A stretch of DNA of 64,000 bases. It comes from Perognathus longimembris pacificus (Eukaryota > Chordata > Mammalia > Rodentia > Heteromyidae). The stretch is taken from the NCBI RefSeq assembly GCF_023159225.1, contig NC_063175.1:750755-814754 (forward strand), in the 5' to 3' direction. Both the position numbers and the translations under genes were made by a program. Below, one piece after another: positions 37,901 to 50,600 of this stretch. Numbering within the stretch: position 1 is the stretch's first letter; the number at the start of each line of letters is the position of its first letter. The notes under the pieces were generated by a model. It ran no database searches and had not been told where the DNA came from. It was given only the letters and a program-made list of their open reading frames with translations.

Positions 37901-40900
37901 CCAGGGACAGTGCTCAGGCCCTGAGTCCAAGGGAAAAAAAAAAAAAAAAAAAGAATATCTAGGATTTGCCTCCCCAGGCTAGCTCTGATTCTCAGATCTC
38001 AGATTCCTGAATAGCTAGGATTATAATCATGAGCTACCAGTACCTTGCTAAAGTATAATTTTCGGGGACTATTCCTACATATTTTGTAGTGGTTTGTAAA
38101 GATATATATCTTCATAATGTCATTGAATTTTAAATCTAGAAGGCACCTCACATGTTTGTTTGACTTAACTAAATTGAGCTCCAGGAAATATAAGAATCTT
38201 GCCTGTTCCTACCTAATTGGTGGTATAGATAAGGATCTGGGTCTGCTCTCCTGGTTTGCCAGTCAGTGGCTTTTCCATTGTGCCTTTTATTTGCATTCCA
38301 AATCTGCAACAAATTTTGAAAAAGTAGGTGTAAGAGGTCAATCACTGCTTTTATGGAAAGTATATTTAAAGTTTATTTTAAATGATAAAATACTTAATCC
38401 TTTTTACTACTTAAAGATAGTTGTTTTAAACCATGTGATTAAGTTGGAAAACTGCACTGAATTTGTTTATATCCATTTCTTTCAAAATTCTGTTGCAGAG
38501 AAACTCTTTCTACTCAGTTGGATCTAGCAGAAACAAAAGCTGAGTCTGAGCAATTGGCTCGAGGACTTTTGGAAGAACAGTATTTTGAACTGACTCAAGA
38601 AAGCAAGAAAGCTGCTTCAAGAAACAGACAAGAGATTACAGATAAAGATCATACGGTTAGTCGGGTAAGTATGATAGGTTATATGAGTAAAAACTTGTTT
38701 AAACCAAAATGGGTCACATTATGAGCCAAGAGCAAGTGCCTGACTCAAGAGCCTAACTACTCAGGGAAGTGAAACTTATGCCAGCTTAGACAGAAAAGTC
38801 CAAGTGTTTCCTCTCCAAAATAACCAGCAGAAAGCCAGGCTGAAGGCATGGCTCAGGTAGCAGAGTACCAGCTGATGAAATATACTGAGTGAATTCAACG
38901 CCCTGAATTTACAACCTGGTGAATTCAAAACCCACCCACAAAGGTCAAATTTTTTTAAGTTTAAGCATGACTATGCATATTTATTTACTTACTCTTTATA
39001 TATAATGATCATTCTATACTTGTGTTTTAAATAGTTAATTATTAAAATCTTGACATTCTGAGGGGTTTTTTTTTACTTGAACATTTTATTCCGTTTTTTG
39101 TGAAGAAATGTGTTACGTTGACTTTGTAATTGCATTGAAACTGATCTTATAAGCCAGCATTCTGTGTATACATTCATGTGCATGCATGTGTACTGGTATT
39201 AGGGTTTGAACTCAGGACCTTTCACTCTCAGTTTTTTCTTTCTTTTTTTTTTTTTCTCACAGATGGTAGTCTAGTACTTGAGCCACAACTTCAGTCCAAC
39301 TTTTTTTTTTTTAAATAAGACAGAACATGTTTATTTGAAAAATGAAAGGAAAGCAGCAAAAGTAGAGAAACTCTCTATTTGGCCCCAAAGGGATCTCAAT
39401 GGAGTTTTCTCAGAGGCTGTATTTATAGTACAGGAATCCTCCCATATCTCCATTCCTGGGCTTTGTTTTGATTTCTTTTTTTTTTTTATTTTTTTTAGTT
39501 TTTATTGTCAAACTGATGTACAGAGAGGTTACAGTTTCATACGTTAGGCATTGGATACATTTCTTGTACTGTTTGTAACCTCCTCCCTCATTCCCCCCTT
39601 CCTCCTCCCCCTTTCCCTTTTCAGTCCAACTTTTTTGCTGGCTATTAGAGATATAGTCCCTGAATTTTTTGCCCAAGCTGGCTTCAAATTGTGATCTTAA
39701 GAGCTCAGCATGTTAGATAGTTAGGCTTATGGACCTGAGCCACTGGCATCTGGCTATGAGCTAGAACTCTTTGAAACTCAGAAAAATTATTTGGAGCTAG
39801 GTACCAGTGTTTTATGCCTATAATCTTAGCTACTCAAAAGGCTGAGATCTGAGAATTGCAATTTAGAGTCATCCCAGGCAGGAAAGTCCAATTACCCAGC
39901 AAAAACTGAGAAGTGGAGCTTTCGTTCAAATGATGGAGTGCTGACCTTAAGCAAAAAAGCTAAAGGATAGCACCAGGCTCTGTGTCTAGTACTCACACAT
40001 ACAAAAGAAAGAAATAATCTGGGGATGAGAAATTTCTTTGTAGGTACTTACAAAAGGTTTATATCATGGGCTCTATAGAAGTATGGGACAAAAGTGAGAG
40101 TTGGAGAATATTTTTCTTTTGAAGCGGCTATGTGCCATGGTATGAACGACCTGAGTTCAAAGCTCAGTTTTATTCCTAAGAAGTTATGTGATCATTGGCT
40201 GAGTATGTAGTACAAGAATTGATACTCATTTCATATAATTCTTATGAGTATCAAATGAAAATAATATACAGAGAGTGCTCAAATAGATTGCTAAAAATAG
40301 CTAACCAGTATATTTTTGTCATTTTTATCATTAATCTATTGAAGAAACTGAAGACTGATTGCTTGCCCAGAGTCAGATTAATGATAGAACTCAGTACAGA
40401 TTTTCCAGTTTCCATTCTAAGTATCTTGTCATTACACTTTTTTTATCTAATGCATTTATGTCCATGTGTCTTTGTGTGTGTGGCACACATGTATCTATGT
40501 ATATACATACACAATTTTTGTAAATTAATTTTTTTAGGTATTTAGAATTTAATTACATCCACATCTTGTAAAATGGAAACAAAGCATTTTCTGTAGATAA
40601 GCAGTGACTAACCTGTCCTTACAAATAAAAAATGTGAAATTCTATATATATTAAAACATTCAGCTCTAAATATGTGAAGATGCTGCTGAGACCTTGTGTA
40701 TTTTGTTTAGCTTGAAGAGACGAACAGCATGCTAACCAAAGATATCGAATTACTAAGAAAAGAAAATGAAGAGCTAACCGAAAACATGCGGAAGGCAGAA
40801 GAAGGTATGTAGGGTTTCTTTTTTTTAAAAAATGAAAATACTGCACTGGACTTTGTGGCAGACACCTGTAATTTCAGCATTTGGTACACCAAGGCAGAAA

Positions 40901-41569
40901 GATACCAAGTTTGAGGCTAGCCAGAGTGAAATAATAAGTTTGTGTCTCTGAACATACCCAAAAAAGAAGGGGAAAGGTGGGGGTGGGGGGGAAGATATCA
41001 AAATCGAGAGACAAGGATAAAAAGACAACTCCAAAAGCAATACTTGCAAAACCATTTGGTGTAAACCAACTGAACAACTCATGGCAGGGAGGAGGGAAGT
41101 GAGGGAGGAGGTAACAAATTGTACAAGAAATGTATGCTTATGTATGAAACTGTAACCCTCTGTATATCACTTTGAGTATAAGTATTCAGAAAAAAAAATA
41201 ACAAAAAGATCTGTCATTAATCTTCAGCCGTTATGTTTGTGGTATTTTTTTGAAAATATCTTATCTTCCTATATTAATTAACTTCTGTAGTCTTTTAAGA
41301 ATTACCTAATGAAGTTACTGAAAGTTACTATGGAGTATATAGTAATGTGAAAAATTGAGGATATTTTTACTTTGGTATTTAGGAAGTAAATTTGGTGTTA
41401 TATATAGTAATATTTTATACAATTTATTGGCAGAATATAAATTGAAGAAGGAAGAAGAGATCAATAACCTTAAGGCTGCCTTTGAAAAGAATATCAGTAC
41501 AGAACGAACCCTCAAAACACAGGTACATATGCCCTCAATCTTTTCCTGGATTTATACTTAAGTATCATA

Positions 41570-41600
<31 letters not shown>

Positions 41601-44600
41601 CCAGTCCTGGGCCTTGTACTCAGGGCCTGAGCACTGTCCCTGGCTTCCTTTCGCTCAAGGCTAGCACTCGAACCTAGGGCTCTAGGGCTTCTTGTATAGA
41701 AGACAAGCACTCTTGCCACTAGGCCATATTCCCAGCCCAAGTATTTCTGGCTCATACCTGTAATACTGCCTACTTAGAAGACTGAGATTGGGAAAATCAT
41801 GAAAAGCTCAATGGCCAGAAGTCTGATGTAGATATATTTTGGCTCAAGCACATACTAGGTGGGAAGTGAGACTCTATCTCAAAAATAACCAGCCACAAAT
41901 AGGGCTAGAAGGATTGCTTAACTGGTAGAGTGCTAAACTAGCAAGCACAAGACCCTGAGTTGAAACCCCAGTGCCAACAAAAGTGAAGTAATTGTTCCTT
42001 AGGCACTTTTTGCTAAAATTTAGGTCATAGAACTTCAAACTTTTCACTAGAACAAATAATGTAAATTCTCTCCCCATCAAGTATAGATGGAATTTCAGTT
42101 AAATTTTTTAAAGGTAATTTACTAAAAATGTGATATGAATCCTATTATTGGCAATAGGAAAACATGATTTAAAAAAAAAAAAGAAGACATAACTGAATAT
42201 AAGAGGAAAGACTTGGGAATAAGTAAGAAAATGGAGAATTGAATTTATCATTTTTCTTTGTATTTAATTCTTCATCTAGATAACGTTTTTTCTACTAATG
42301 ATGTGTTAACATTATACCTGTTACAAGTAGCTCACATTCTTCAAAGTGGGTCATTATAGCTTACTTGATTTTTATAATAAATTTTTTAATTAAATAATTA
42401 TGTAATCTTCTTACCATTAATCTGTTTCTTTCCCATCATTTCTTCATGTTGCCACTAAAATAGTCTTTCAAAAATGTACTTATAGATGTTGAAATCCTTC
42501 AGTGCAGATTTCATTTGCCTTTTTTCAAGATGATATGATGATGGAAAAGATTTACTTTTATTGCATAAAATTTCAAGGGTTAGTAGAGTATCTTATGATG
42601 TAAGTTTAAAGGAAGCAAATTGAGAAGAATGCTTTGTAACATATATGATATGTATAAATATAAGAAGAAATGCAGTGGTTAAAAAAACAGTTGAGACATG
42701 CAAACGTTAAAGATTTAGATAAATACTGAAATCCAACAATAAATCCTTAAATAAAAATTTAAACTACGAAGTATCTTTTTGACAGTCATTCTGAGATTTA
42801 AATCACACATAATACCCAAGTCAAAAACATAGGGAAAGTATTATTTTTGTATTATTTTTGGCACTAAACTATATGAAGAATTTACAGAATAAAGCTTTTT
42901 TGTGTGTGTGCCACTCCTGGGGGTTGAACTGAGGACTGGCTAGAATTCTACCACTTGAGCCACAGCTCCACTTCCAAGCTTTTTGGTGGTTAATTGATGT
43001 TTAGACTCTCAGGGACTCTCCTGCCCAGGCTGACTTTGACCCATGATCCCCAGATCTCAGCCTCCTGACAAGCTAGAATTACAGGCATGCGCACACTGTT
43101 GCCCAGCAGAGTAAGACATTATGCACATTACTCTTTGATCCAGTACTACACATTTAGAAATTGAGCTTAATGGTTAAAACATAGAAATTAAAGCCAGGTG
43201 CCAGTGGCTTACACCTGTAATCCTAGCTACTCACAAGGCCAAGATCTAAGTGTCACAGTTTGAAGCAAGCTTTGGTAAGAAACTTTGTGAGATTCTAATC
43301 TCTTAACTACCAAAAAAGCTTGGAGTGGAGCTCCAGCTCAAGTGGTAGAGTACTAGTCTTGAGCATAAAAGGCTCAGGCACAGTGCCCAGTCCCTGAATT
43401 CAAGCCCTAGGACTAGCGTGCACGTGCACACGCACACACGCACACACACAAAGAAGATACAAATTAATCACTACAGTTGTTGTTTGGTGTTCTGGCCTTG
43501 GAACTTGTATTTGATGGTTTTAACTAAGTATGTGTTTTTGGTTTTGTTTTTTTTTTTAATCCCAATAGAGTCCCGCTTCGTTGGCTCATACCTATAATCC
43601 TAGTTACTCAGGAGGCTGAGATCTTAGGATCACAGTTCAGAGCTAGCCTGGGCAGGAAAGTCTGTGAGATTCTTATGTCCAATTAGCTCCCAGGAAACTA
43701 AAAGTGGTGCAGTGGCTTAAAGTGGTAGAATGCTAGCCTTGAGCAAAAGCTCAGGAATAGCGTCCAGGCTCTGAGTTCAAGCCCCACGACCCACCCCATC
43801 CACCCCCCCCCAACCAAAAAAATCCAAATAGGATGAATTCTAGTATGTAAGATTTTACTGTTATTAAAATTACTCAGGGGCTTGTCATCCTAAACAAAGC
43901 CTTATCTGCGTGTATATGATGGTAGTTGGGGATTTTCTCTGTATTAATGGGAAAACCTATAATATTATTTCATATTATTGCAGAACAAATATACCATGGC
44001 TTGTTACTGTTTATATAGCTATTTTATATAGCTTTAACATATATTCTCATTTTGAATGTACTTTTTTTCATTCTGGTAAAGGGTTAGCCTCCATTATATA
44101 TGTACATGACCTTTAACTTTCAAAAGGGCCCTTCTCTGAATGACATAGTCAGGTACCTTGTCCCCAGGTTTACTACTTATCCAAAGGGGTAGGAAATCTC
44201 TCCAGCTTTTTGACTGTGTGGTGTTCCCTTTGCTCTGGTGTCATTCCTGGTTTCTTGTCTCTATAGTATTTCTTGCTTTGCTTATCTAACTCTCAATTGT
44301 CTTTTCAGGAATGTGGTCACATATGCTACCAATTATATCCCAGTCTTCATTAGTGTATCCTAATGTTCATATGCATAAAAATTTTATGCATGAAATACAT
44401 TATATGCTAAAATAGATTTTTAGAGGGAATTTAAATTGAAGGACTACACATAACTGTGGGTATGAGATGCATGTGAGACTGGTACATGGTTGTTCATGCC
44501 ACTCCCTGCTGTGTTAATAGTGACTTCCTGTTCTTTTTCTTTTCTTTTTTTTTTTTCCCCAGTCCTGGGGCTTGGACTCAGGGCCTGAGCACTGTCCCTG

Positions 44601-47600
44601 GCTTCTTTTTGCTCAAGGCTAGCACTGTGCCTCTTGAACCACAGCATCACCTCTGGCCTTTTGTATATATCTGATGCTGAGGAATTTAACCCAGGGCTTC
44701 ATGTATACAAGGCAAGCACTCTTACCACTAGGCCATATTCCCAGCCCCACTTCCTGTTGTTCTTATCTCAGCTTTTTTCCCCATGCTGTTTCATAATTAG
44801 TCAAGCTCAAGCAAAGAGGACACCCGACCTAGTGTTAAGCAGACATCTTACACCATTCCTTGGCACTCACTCTCATTATTGAGGCACAAGTACCTTACAA
44901 ATAACCTACTCCCCCCTCAGAACACAGGTATAGCTCTGACTCTGGAAGAGCACTGCCAGGGGCTCTACTTTACTCCAAGCCCCAAGTGCCCCCAGGAGGA
45001 GATAAATGTCGTTGGTCAGAACAGAGCCACCTGGCCATTCTGGTCTGGAACACTACCAGATGAATTTAGTCTACAGACCACAAGCAGCCTGCACCTCTCT
45101 TAACCTAGCTGCTAGAGGAGAAGGAGGCCTGGAATGGGTAGGGAAAAGGAGAGTATCACTTGCATGCACTACCTTTTGGCCTTGGAGGAGAACAGTATTT
45201 TGTATTTGTTCCAGTAATTCAACACAGATATTCCTGACACACCTAGAAAAAGATGCAGACAACTATTCCTACTTTTGTTTATTTTCTTAAATTGCACAAA
45301 ATAATAAACAAGACAACTACAATATAGATCCTTACTAATATTTTAATATTTAAATAGGCTGTTAACAAGCTGGCAGAAATAATGAATCGCAAAGATTTTA
45401 AAATTGATAGAAAAAAAGCTAATACACAAGACTTGAGAAAGAAAGAAAAGGAAAATCGAAAATTACAGCTGGAACTTAATCAGGAGAGAGAAAAATTCAA
45501 CCAGATGGTGGTGAAACATCAGAAGGAACTGAATGACATGCAGGCGGTAAGGGATTTGTGTGTGTGTGTGTGTGAGCACATCTATGATTAAATCAGTATA
45601 ACTGTAGCTTATCTATTTATATTGGATTTTCTTACTAAAAGTTTATATTTTTATTTTTTTAAGGGGTGTTTTTTTATTTTTGTCAGCAACTATGACTCAA
45701 ACTTAGTACCTGATACTTTTGCTCATTGGCTAGTGCTCTACTAAGCCATGCTTCCAACCCCTGTATTTTAATTTATACTGTACAGTTTTATCATTATTAC
45801 TCTGATATGAATGTTTTATAAAACTAGAAAGATGCTCTATTGCCTTGTAGTTATTATAGCTTGATTAATTATTTACATTTATTAATTCTTAATGTTGGAA
45901 ATTATCTGAACTTGACTATATTGATATTTTTAAAAAACAGCAATTGGTAGAAGAATGTACACATAAGAATGAGCTTCAGATGCAGCTGGCAAGCAAAGAG
46001 AGTGATATTGAACAGTTACGTGCTAAACTATTGGACCTTTCGGATTCTACTAGTGTTGCTAGTTTCCCTAGTGCTGATGAAACTGATGGAAACCTTCCAG
46101 GTAAAAAAAAATATTCTACTCTTTCAATCCATGTTTGTTTTGATATTATGGAAATTACTTTTTTATTTGGTCTTCTACCTTTTTTGTCATTGAGTGCAAG
46201 GATTTTTAAGAAGGAATTTTGATAGCCAAAACCTATCATAGTGTTATATATATTAGGTGCATTGTATAGAATACAAGTCAGAAGCAATTTTAGGCCCGAT
46301 GGATGTAAGAATTTTTATTGGAATAGAAACACAAAAAGAAGTTTAATAAACCTATCTCAAGCTGCCTAAATCTATTGGTGAAACTCCATGTTCCAGCCTC
46401 TCATATTTGTAAAGAAATTATATACATGTTTTTGTGGGTACTAGTTACATGGTGCTTTATATATTCTTATGCTAAAACTAAGTAATGTGCTTTTTTTTTG
46501 GTGGCCCTGAATTCAAGCTTTTTTCACTCAAGTCTGGCATTGTACCACTTGAGCCACATTCCACTTCCCATTAATTCCACATTCATTAATTGGAGGTGAG
46601 AGTCTCTTGTCTAGGCACCAGTGACTCATGCCTGTAATCCTAGCTATTCAGGAGGCTGGAATCTGACAATTGTAGTTCAAAACTAGCCTAGGCAGGAAAG
46701 TCTGTGAGACTCTGATCTCCAATAAACTACACAGAAAAAGACCAAAGTGGCAGTGCTGTGGCTCAAGTGGTAGAGTGCTAGCCTTGAATAAAAGAAGCAG
46801 CTTGGGGACAGCACCCAGACCTTGAGGTTCAGCCCAGGACTAGCCAAAAAAAAAAAAAAAAAAAAATCTATTGGATTTGTCTGCCTGGGCTGTCTTTGAA
46901 CCACAGTTCTCACATCTTAGTCTCCTGAGTGGCTAGGATTAGGGTGCCCAGCAGAAATTTTTTGTTGTTGTTCTTGGGGTTGTGGTTTTTTTTTGTGTTT
47001 GTGGCAGTTGTCAGGCTTGGACTTAGGGCATGGGCTCAGTCTCTGAGCTCTTTTGCTCAAGGCTAGCATTTTACCACCTTGAGCCACAGCTCTTCCACTT
47101 TGGGCTTTTTCTGTTTTGTTTTGTTTGCCAGTCCTAGGGTTTGGATTCAGGGCCTGAGCGCTGTCCCTGGCTTCCTTTTTTTTTTTTTTTTTTTTGCTTA
47201 AGGCTAGCACTTGATCCATAGTGCCCACTTCCAGCCTTTTCTGTGTATGTGGAGCTGAGGTATCAAATCCAGGGCTTCGTGCATGCTAGGCAAGCACTCT
47301 ACCACTAAGCCACATTACCAGCCCCACTTTGGGCTTTTTCTATGTAGTTTTTTGGAGATAAGAATATCGGGGACTTTTCTGCCCCTGCTGGCCTTGAACC
47401 AAGATCTTCAGATCTCAGCCTCTAGGGTAGCTAGGATTATAGGCATGAGCCACCAGCATCTGGCTTAGAAATATATTTCTTTTTTTTTTTCTTTTTTTTT
47501 TTTTTTGTTTGCCAGTCCTGGAGCTTGAACTCAGGGCTTGAGTACTGTCCCTGGTTTCTTTTTGCTCAAGGCTAGCACTCTACCACTTGAGCCACAGTGC

Positions 47601-50600
47601 CACTTCTGGCTTTTTCCATATATGTGGTGCTGAGGAATCGAACCCAGGGCTTCATGTATACGAGGCAAGCACTCTACCACTAGGCCATATTCCCAGACCC
47701 AGAAATATATTTCTTAATCAGGACAATAGTAGCTATATGTAAAAGGCCTCCCTAATAGTGAATTACTGACATTACAATCATACTGTCAAGGTTTAAGTTT
47801 GGAAAAATAAAAGGAACTAGGTAGGGATCAAGGAATCAAAGGTAGAAATAATCAGCTATAACCTGGCATATGTGGCTCTTACTGTAATCTCCAGTTAACC
47901 ACCAGAAAACTGGAGGTGGCACTGTGGCTCAAACTGGTAGAGCACTAGCCTTGAGTGGAAAAAGCTCAGGAACAGCATCTGGGCTTCTGACTTCAATTCC
48001 CATGACTAACAAAAACAACAACAAAAAAAATCGACTAAGATTTTACCCTTTCCCTTTATTTTTCCTAATGGAGACTGGTTTAAAAAAATATGTGTACATG
48101 AAGTAAGTGCCAGGAGCTGGTGTGTGTGAGAGTATGTGCACACACATACATACCCACACACAGCCTTTTTCCTTTTTTTTTTTTGTTTTTGTTTTTGAAG
48201 TCTCATCCATTTTTCTTCAATTTTTTTTAATGATGTCTTATGTGTAACTGAGTATTTCTTTATATTACAGCATTTCACTTTTTTTTTTTTTATGGTGCTG
48301 AATACCAAAATCAGGCAGGGCTTTTTGCTCTTGCTAGACAAGTACTCTAAGATTTGCTGTAACCCTGCCCCTAGGTTAGACATTTCAGAGATTTATGCAG
48401 AGATAGAGAGAGAGAGAGAATTGAATTGGAAAGGTATGTTCATGGGACTTCCAGAGAAGGGCATGAATTTTACCTCCATCTTGGCTTATTCAAGAATGAA
48501 ATTGTTTGATTGGCACACTTAAGTAGATAAACTTCAGAATACTAGCGATAACAGGTATCCCTCCCCATCCCTGTGTTCTCATTGTTTAAACTTGACTTTC
48601 ATATTGGAAGTAAAAATCAGTGGCTGATCTTCATCATTGTTACTTTCTTCTTTGAATCAGATTTTTTGCCTAAAAATTGAAACTGTGTATTAAATCCAAC
48701 ACTTAATGGATGGTTGAAATGGTCTTTGAAAATAAAGTCTAAGAGAATATAGTTAGTTTAAAAGAAATAGTTTGATATAGTGAATATAGTTAATGTTGAA
48801 GTTTAAGAGAAATAGTTTAGTATTCATTCTTAATATGAGAAAGTTATATCATTCAGAGATCTGAAAGCTTTCTTTGAAGCTTAGACTAATGGTTTTTACT
48901 TAAATTTAGGAAAAATAGTATGAATTATGTTTTTAGCTCAATGATTTGACTTTTTAAGTGATTTGGGTAAGTGAAGTCATACTATGTCTTTCAGTGTTTC
49001 TCTTAGATTTCTTCATTATTCAAATCAAGATTCTAATTTTTTTATACATCTGGAGTTCAACTTCTGTAGTCTTTATCAGTGGATTTCTTGTCATTAAATA
49101 AAATCTAAATTTCCTAATTAGAAAAATCTTTGAAATAGTTTTCTTATAATTCTAAAGTTCTTAAAAAACACTTTGATTTCTTAATTATTTTATATCTTCA
49201 TCCTCTTTTTAGTTCTGTGGCAGGTTGCAGCCTAGCATAATGTGTAAATATAAAAATTACTTTTAGGCTTGCAGTTTGACCTATTTATCTGAAGAGATGA
49301 TAGTAGATGAAGCATTAAGGAAAACATTTAGTATCAATACTCCATTAATCTATTTATATCTCTCATGAATTATCTGGATAACTTTATCATCCAGCTGATC
49401 TCAGGCTCTCTATAACTTAAACCTGAGAATAGTAGATTGCTTGTTATAGTTCCAAGTATGTGAATATGTGAGAGTTTTAAACCTTACCCTCTCAGTAATT
49501 TGGAATACTTGAGCATTAATTGATTAATTGATTATTGAGTCTGACATTTTTAAACATAATTAAAATATTTTAGTATAATTTTCTAGCTCTGTTAAGCTGC
49601 ATGTGCTATAGCCACATAAACGTTCATAGTCTTTCCATAATCTTTAAAGAGTATCTTTTATAGTTAAATTAACTATTAAATGTTAATTTAACATCTAATT
49701 AAGTGCTTTCTTATTTGGGTAAAAGAATCGGTTACTGATGTTATAATAATACACATCTAATTTTTATCATTTAATATTGCTTTACCAATATGTCACATAA
49801 AAACTGGAGCGACAAGTTTTTATACTTCTGTAGCACATTGTTGATGATAGTCTAGACACCCTAGACTTGAGTTTCTGCTACTTACCTGGAGAAGGTAATT
49901 GCTGTATTTGTGTTGTAAAAGATGAAATGTATAGCATTTTACCTTCAGACTGCCACTTAGGTTATAATTAGTCCTGGTTTCGAGGAGTTCTTTCTATATA
50001 AAAACTAGTAAATATATTAAGATGTGAGTGTTAGGAATAGAAACTGAGGAGATGGGCTGGGGATATAGCCTAGTGGCAAGAGTGCCTGCCTCGGATACAC
50101 GAGGCCCTAGGTTCGATTCCCCAGCACCACATATACAGAAAACGGCCAGAAGCGGCGCTGTGGCTCAAGTGGCAGAGTGCTAGCCTTGAGCGGGAAGAAG
50201 CCAGGGACAGTGCTCAGGCCCTGAGTCCAAGGCCCAGGACTGGCCAAAAAAAAAAAAAAGAAAAGAAACTGAGGAGAAAGTGGCACTGTGGTGTGGCTCC
50301 AGTGGTAAGGCGCTAGCCTTGAGCTGAAGAGCTCAAGGATGGCGCCCAGGCCCAGAATTCAAGACCCATGACCAAAAAACAAAACAAAACTGCAGGAATA
50401 GAAACTGAGGAGACAGGGCTGGGGATATGGCCTAGTGGCAAGAGTGCTTGCCTCGTATACATGAGGCCCTTGGTTCAATTCCCCAGCACCACCTATACAG
50501 AAAATGGCCAGAAGTGGCGCTGTGGCTCAAGTGGCAGAGTGCTAGCCTTGAGCAAAAAGAAGCCAGGGACAGTGCTCAGGCCCTGAGTCCAAGGCCCAGG

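Larger units (their letters stand above)
33643..38045 (-). repeat. B1-Geo-type SINE split by a 4-kb insertion and a further SINE
   Basis: The left piece (33643-33740) ends CTCTTCCAGTTTTTT. The right piece resumes with the same 15 bp at 37705 and runs GGTAGTTATTTGGAG..CTGAATAGCTAGGATTATAA to 38045. An IDL-Geo copy (37754-37952) further splits the right piece. Together the two halves form one continuous SINE. Confidence 0.8.
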
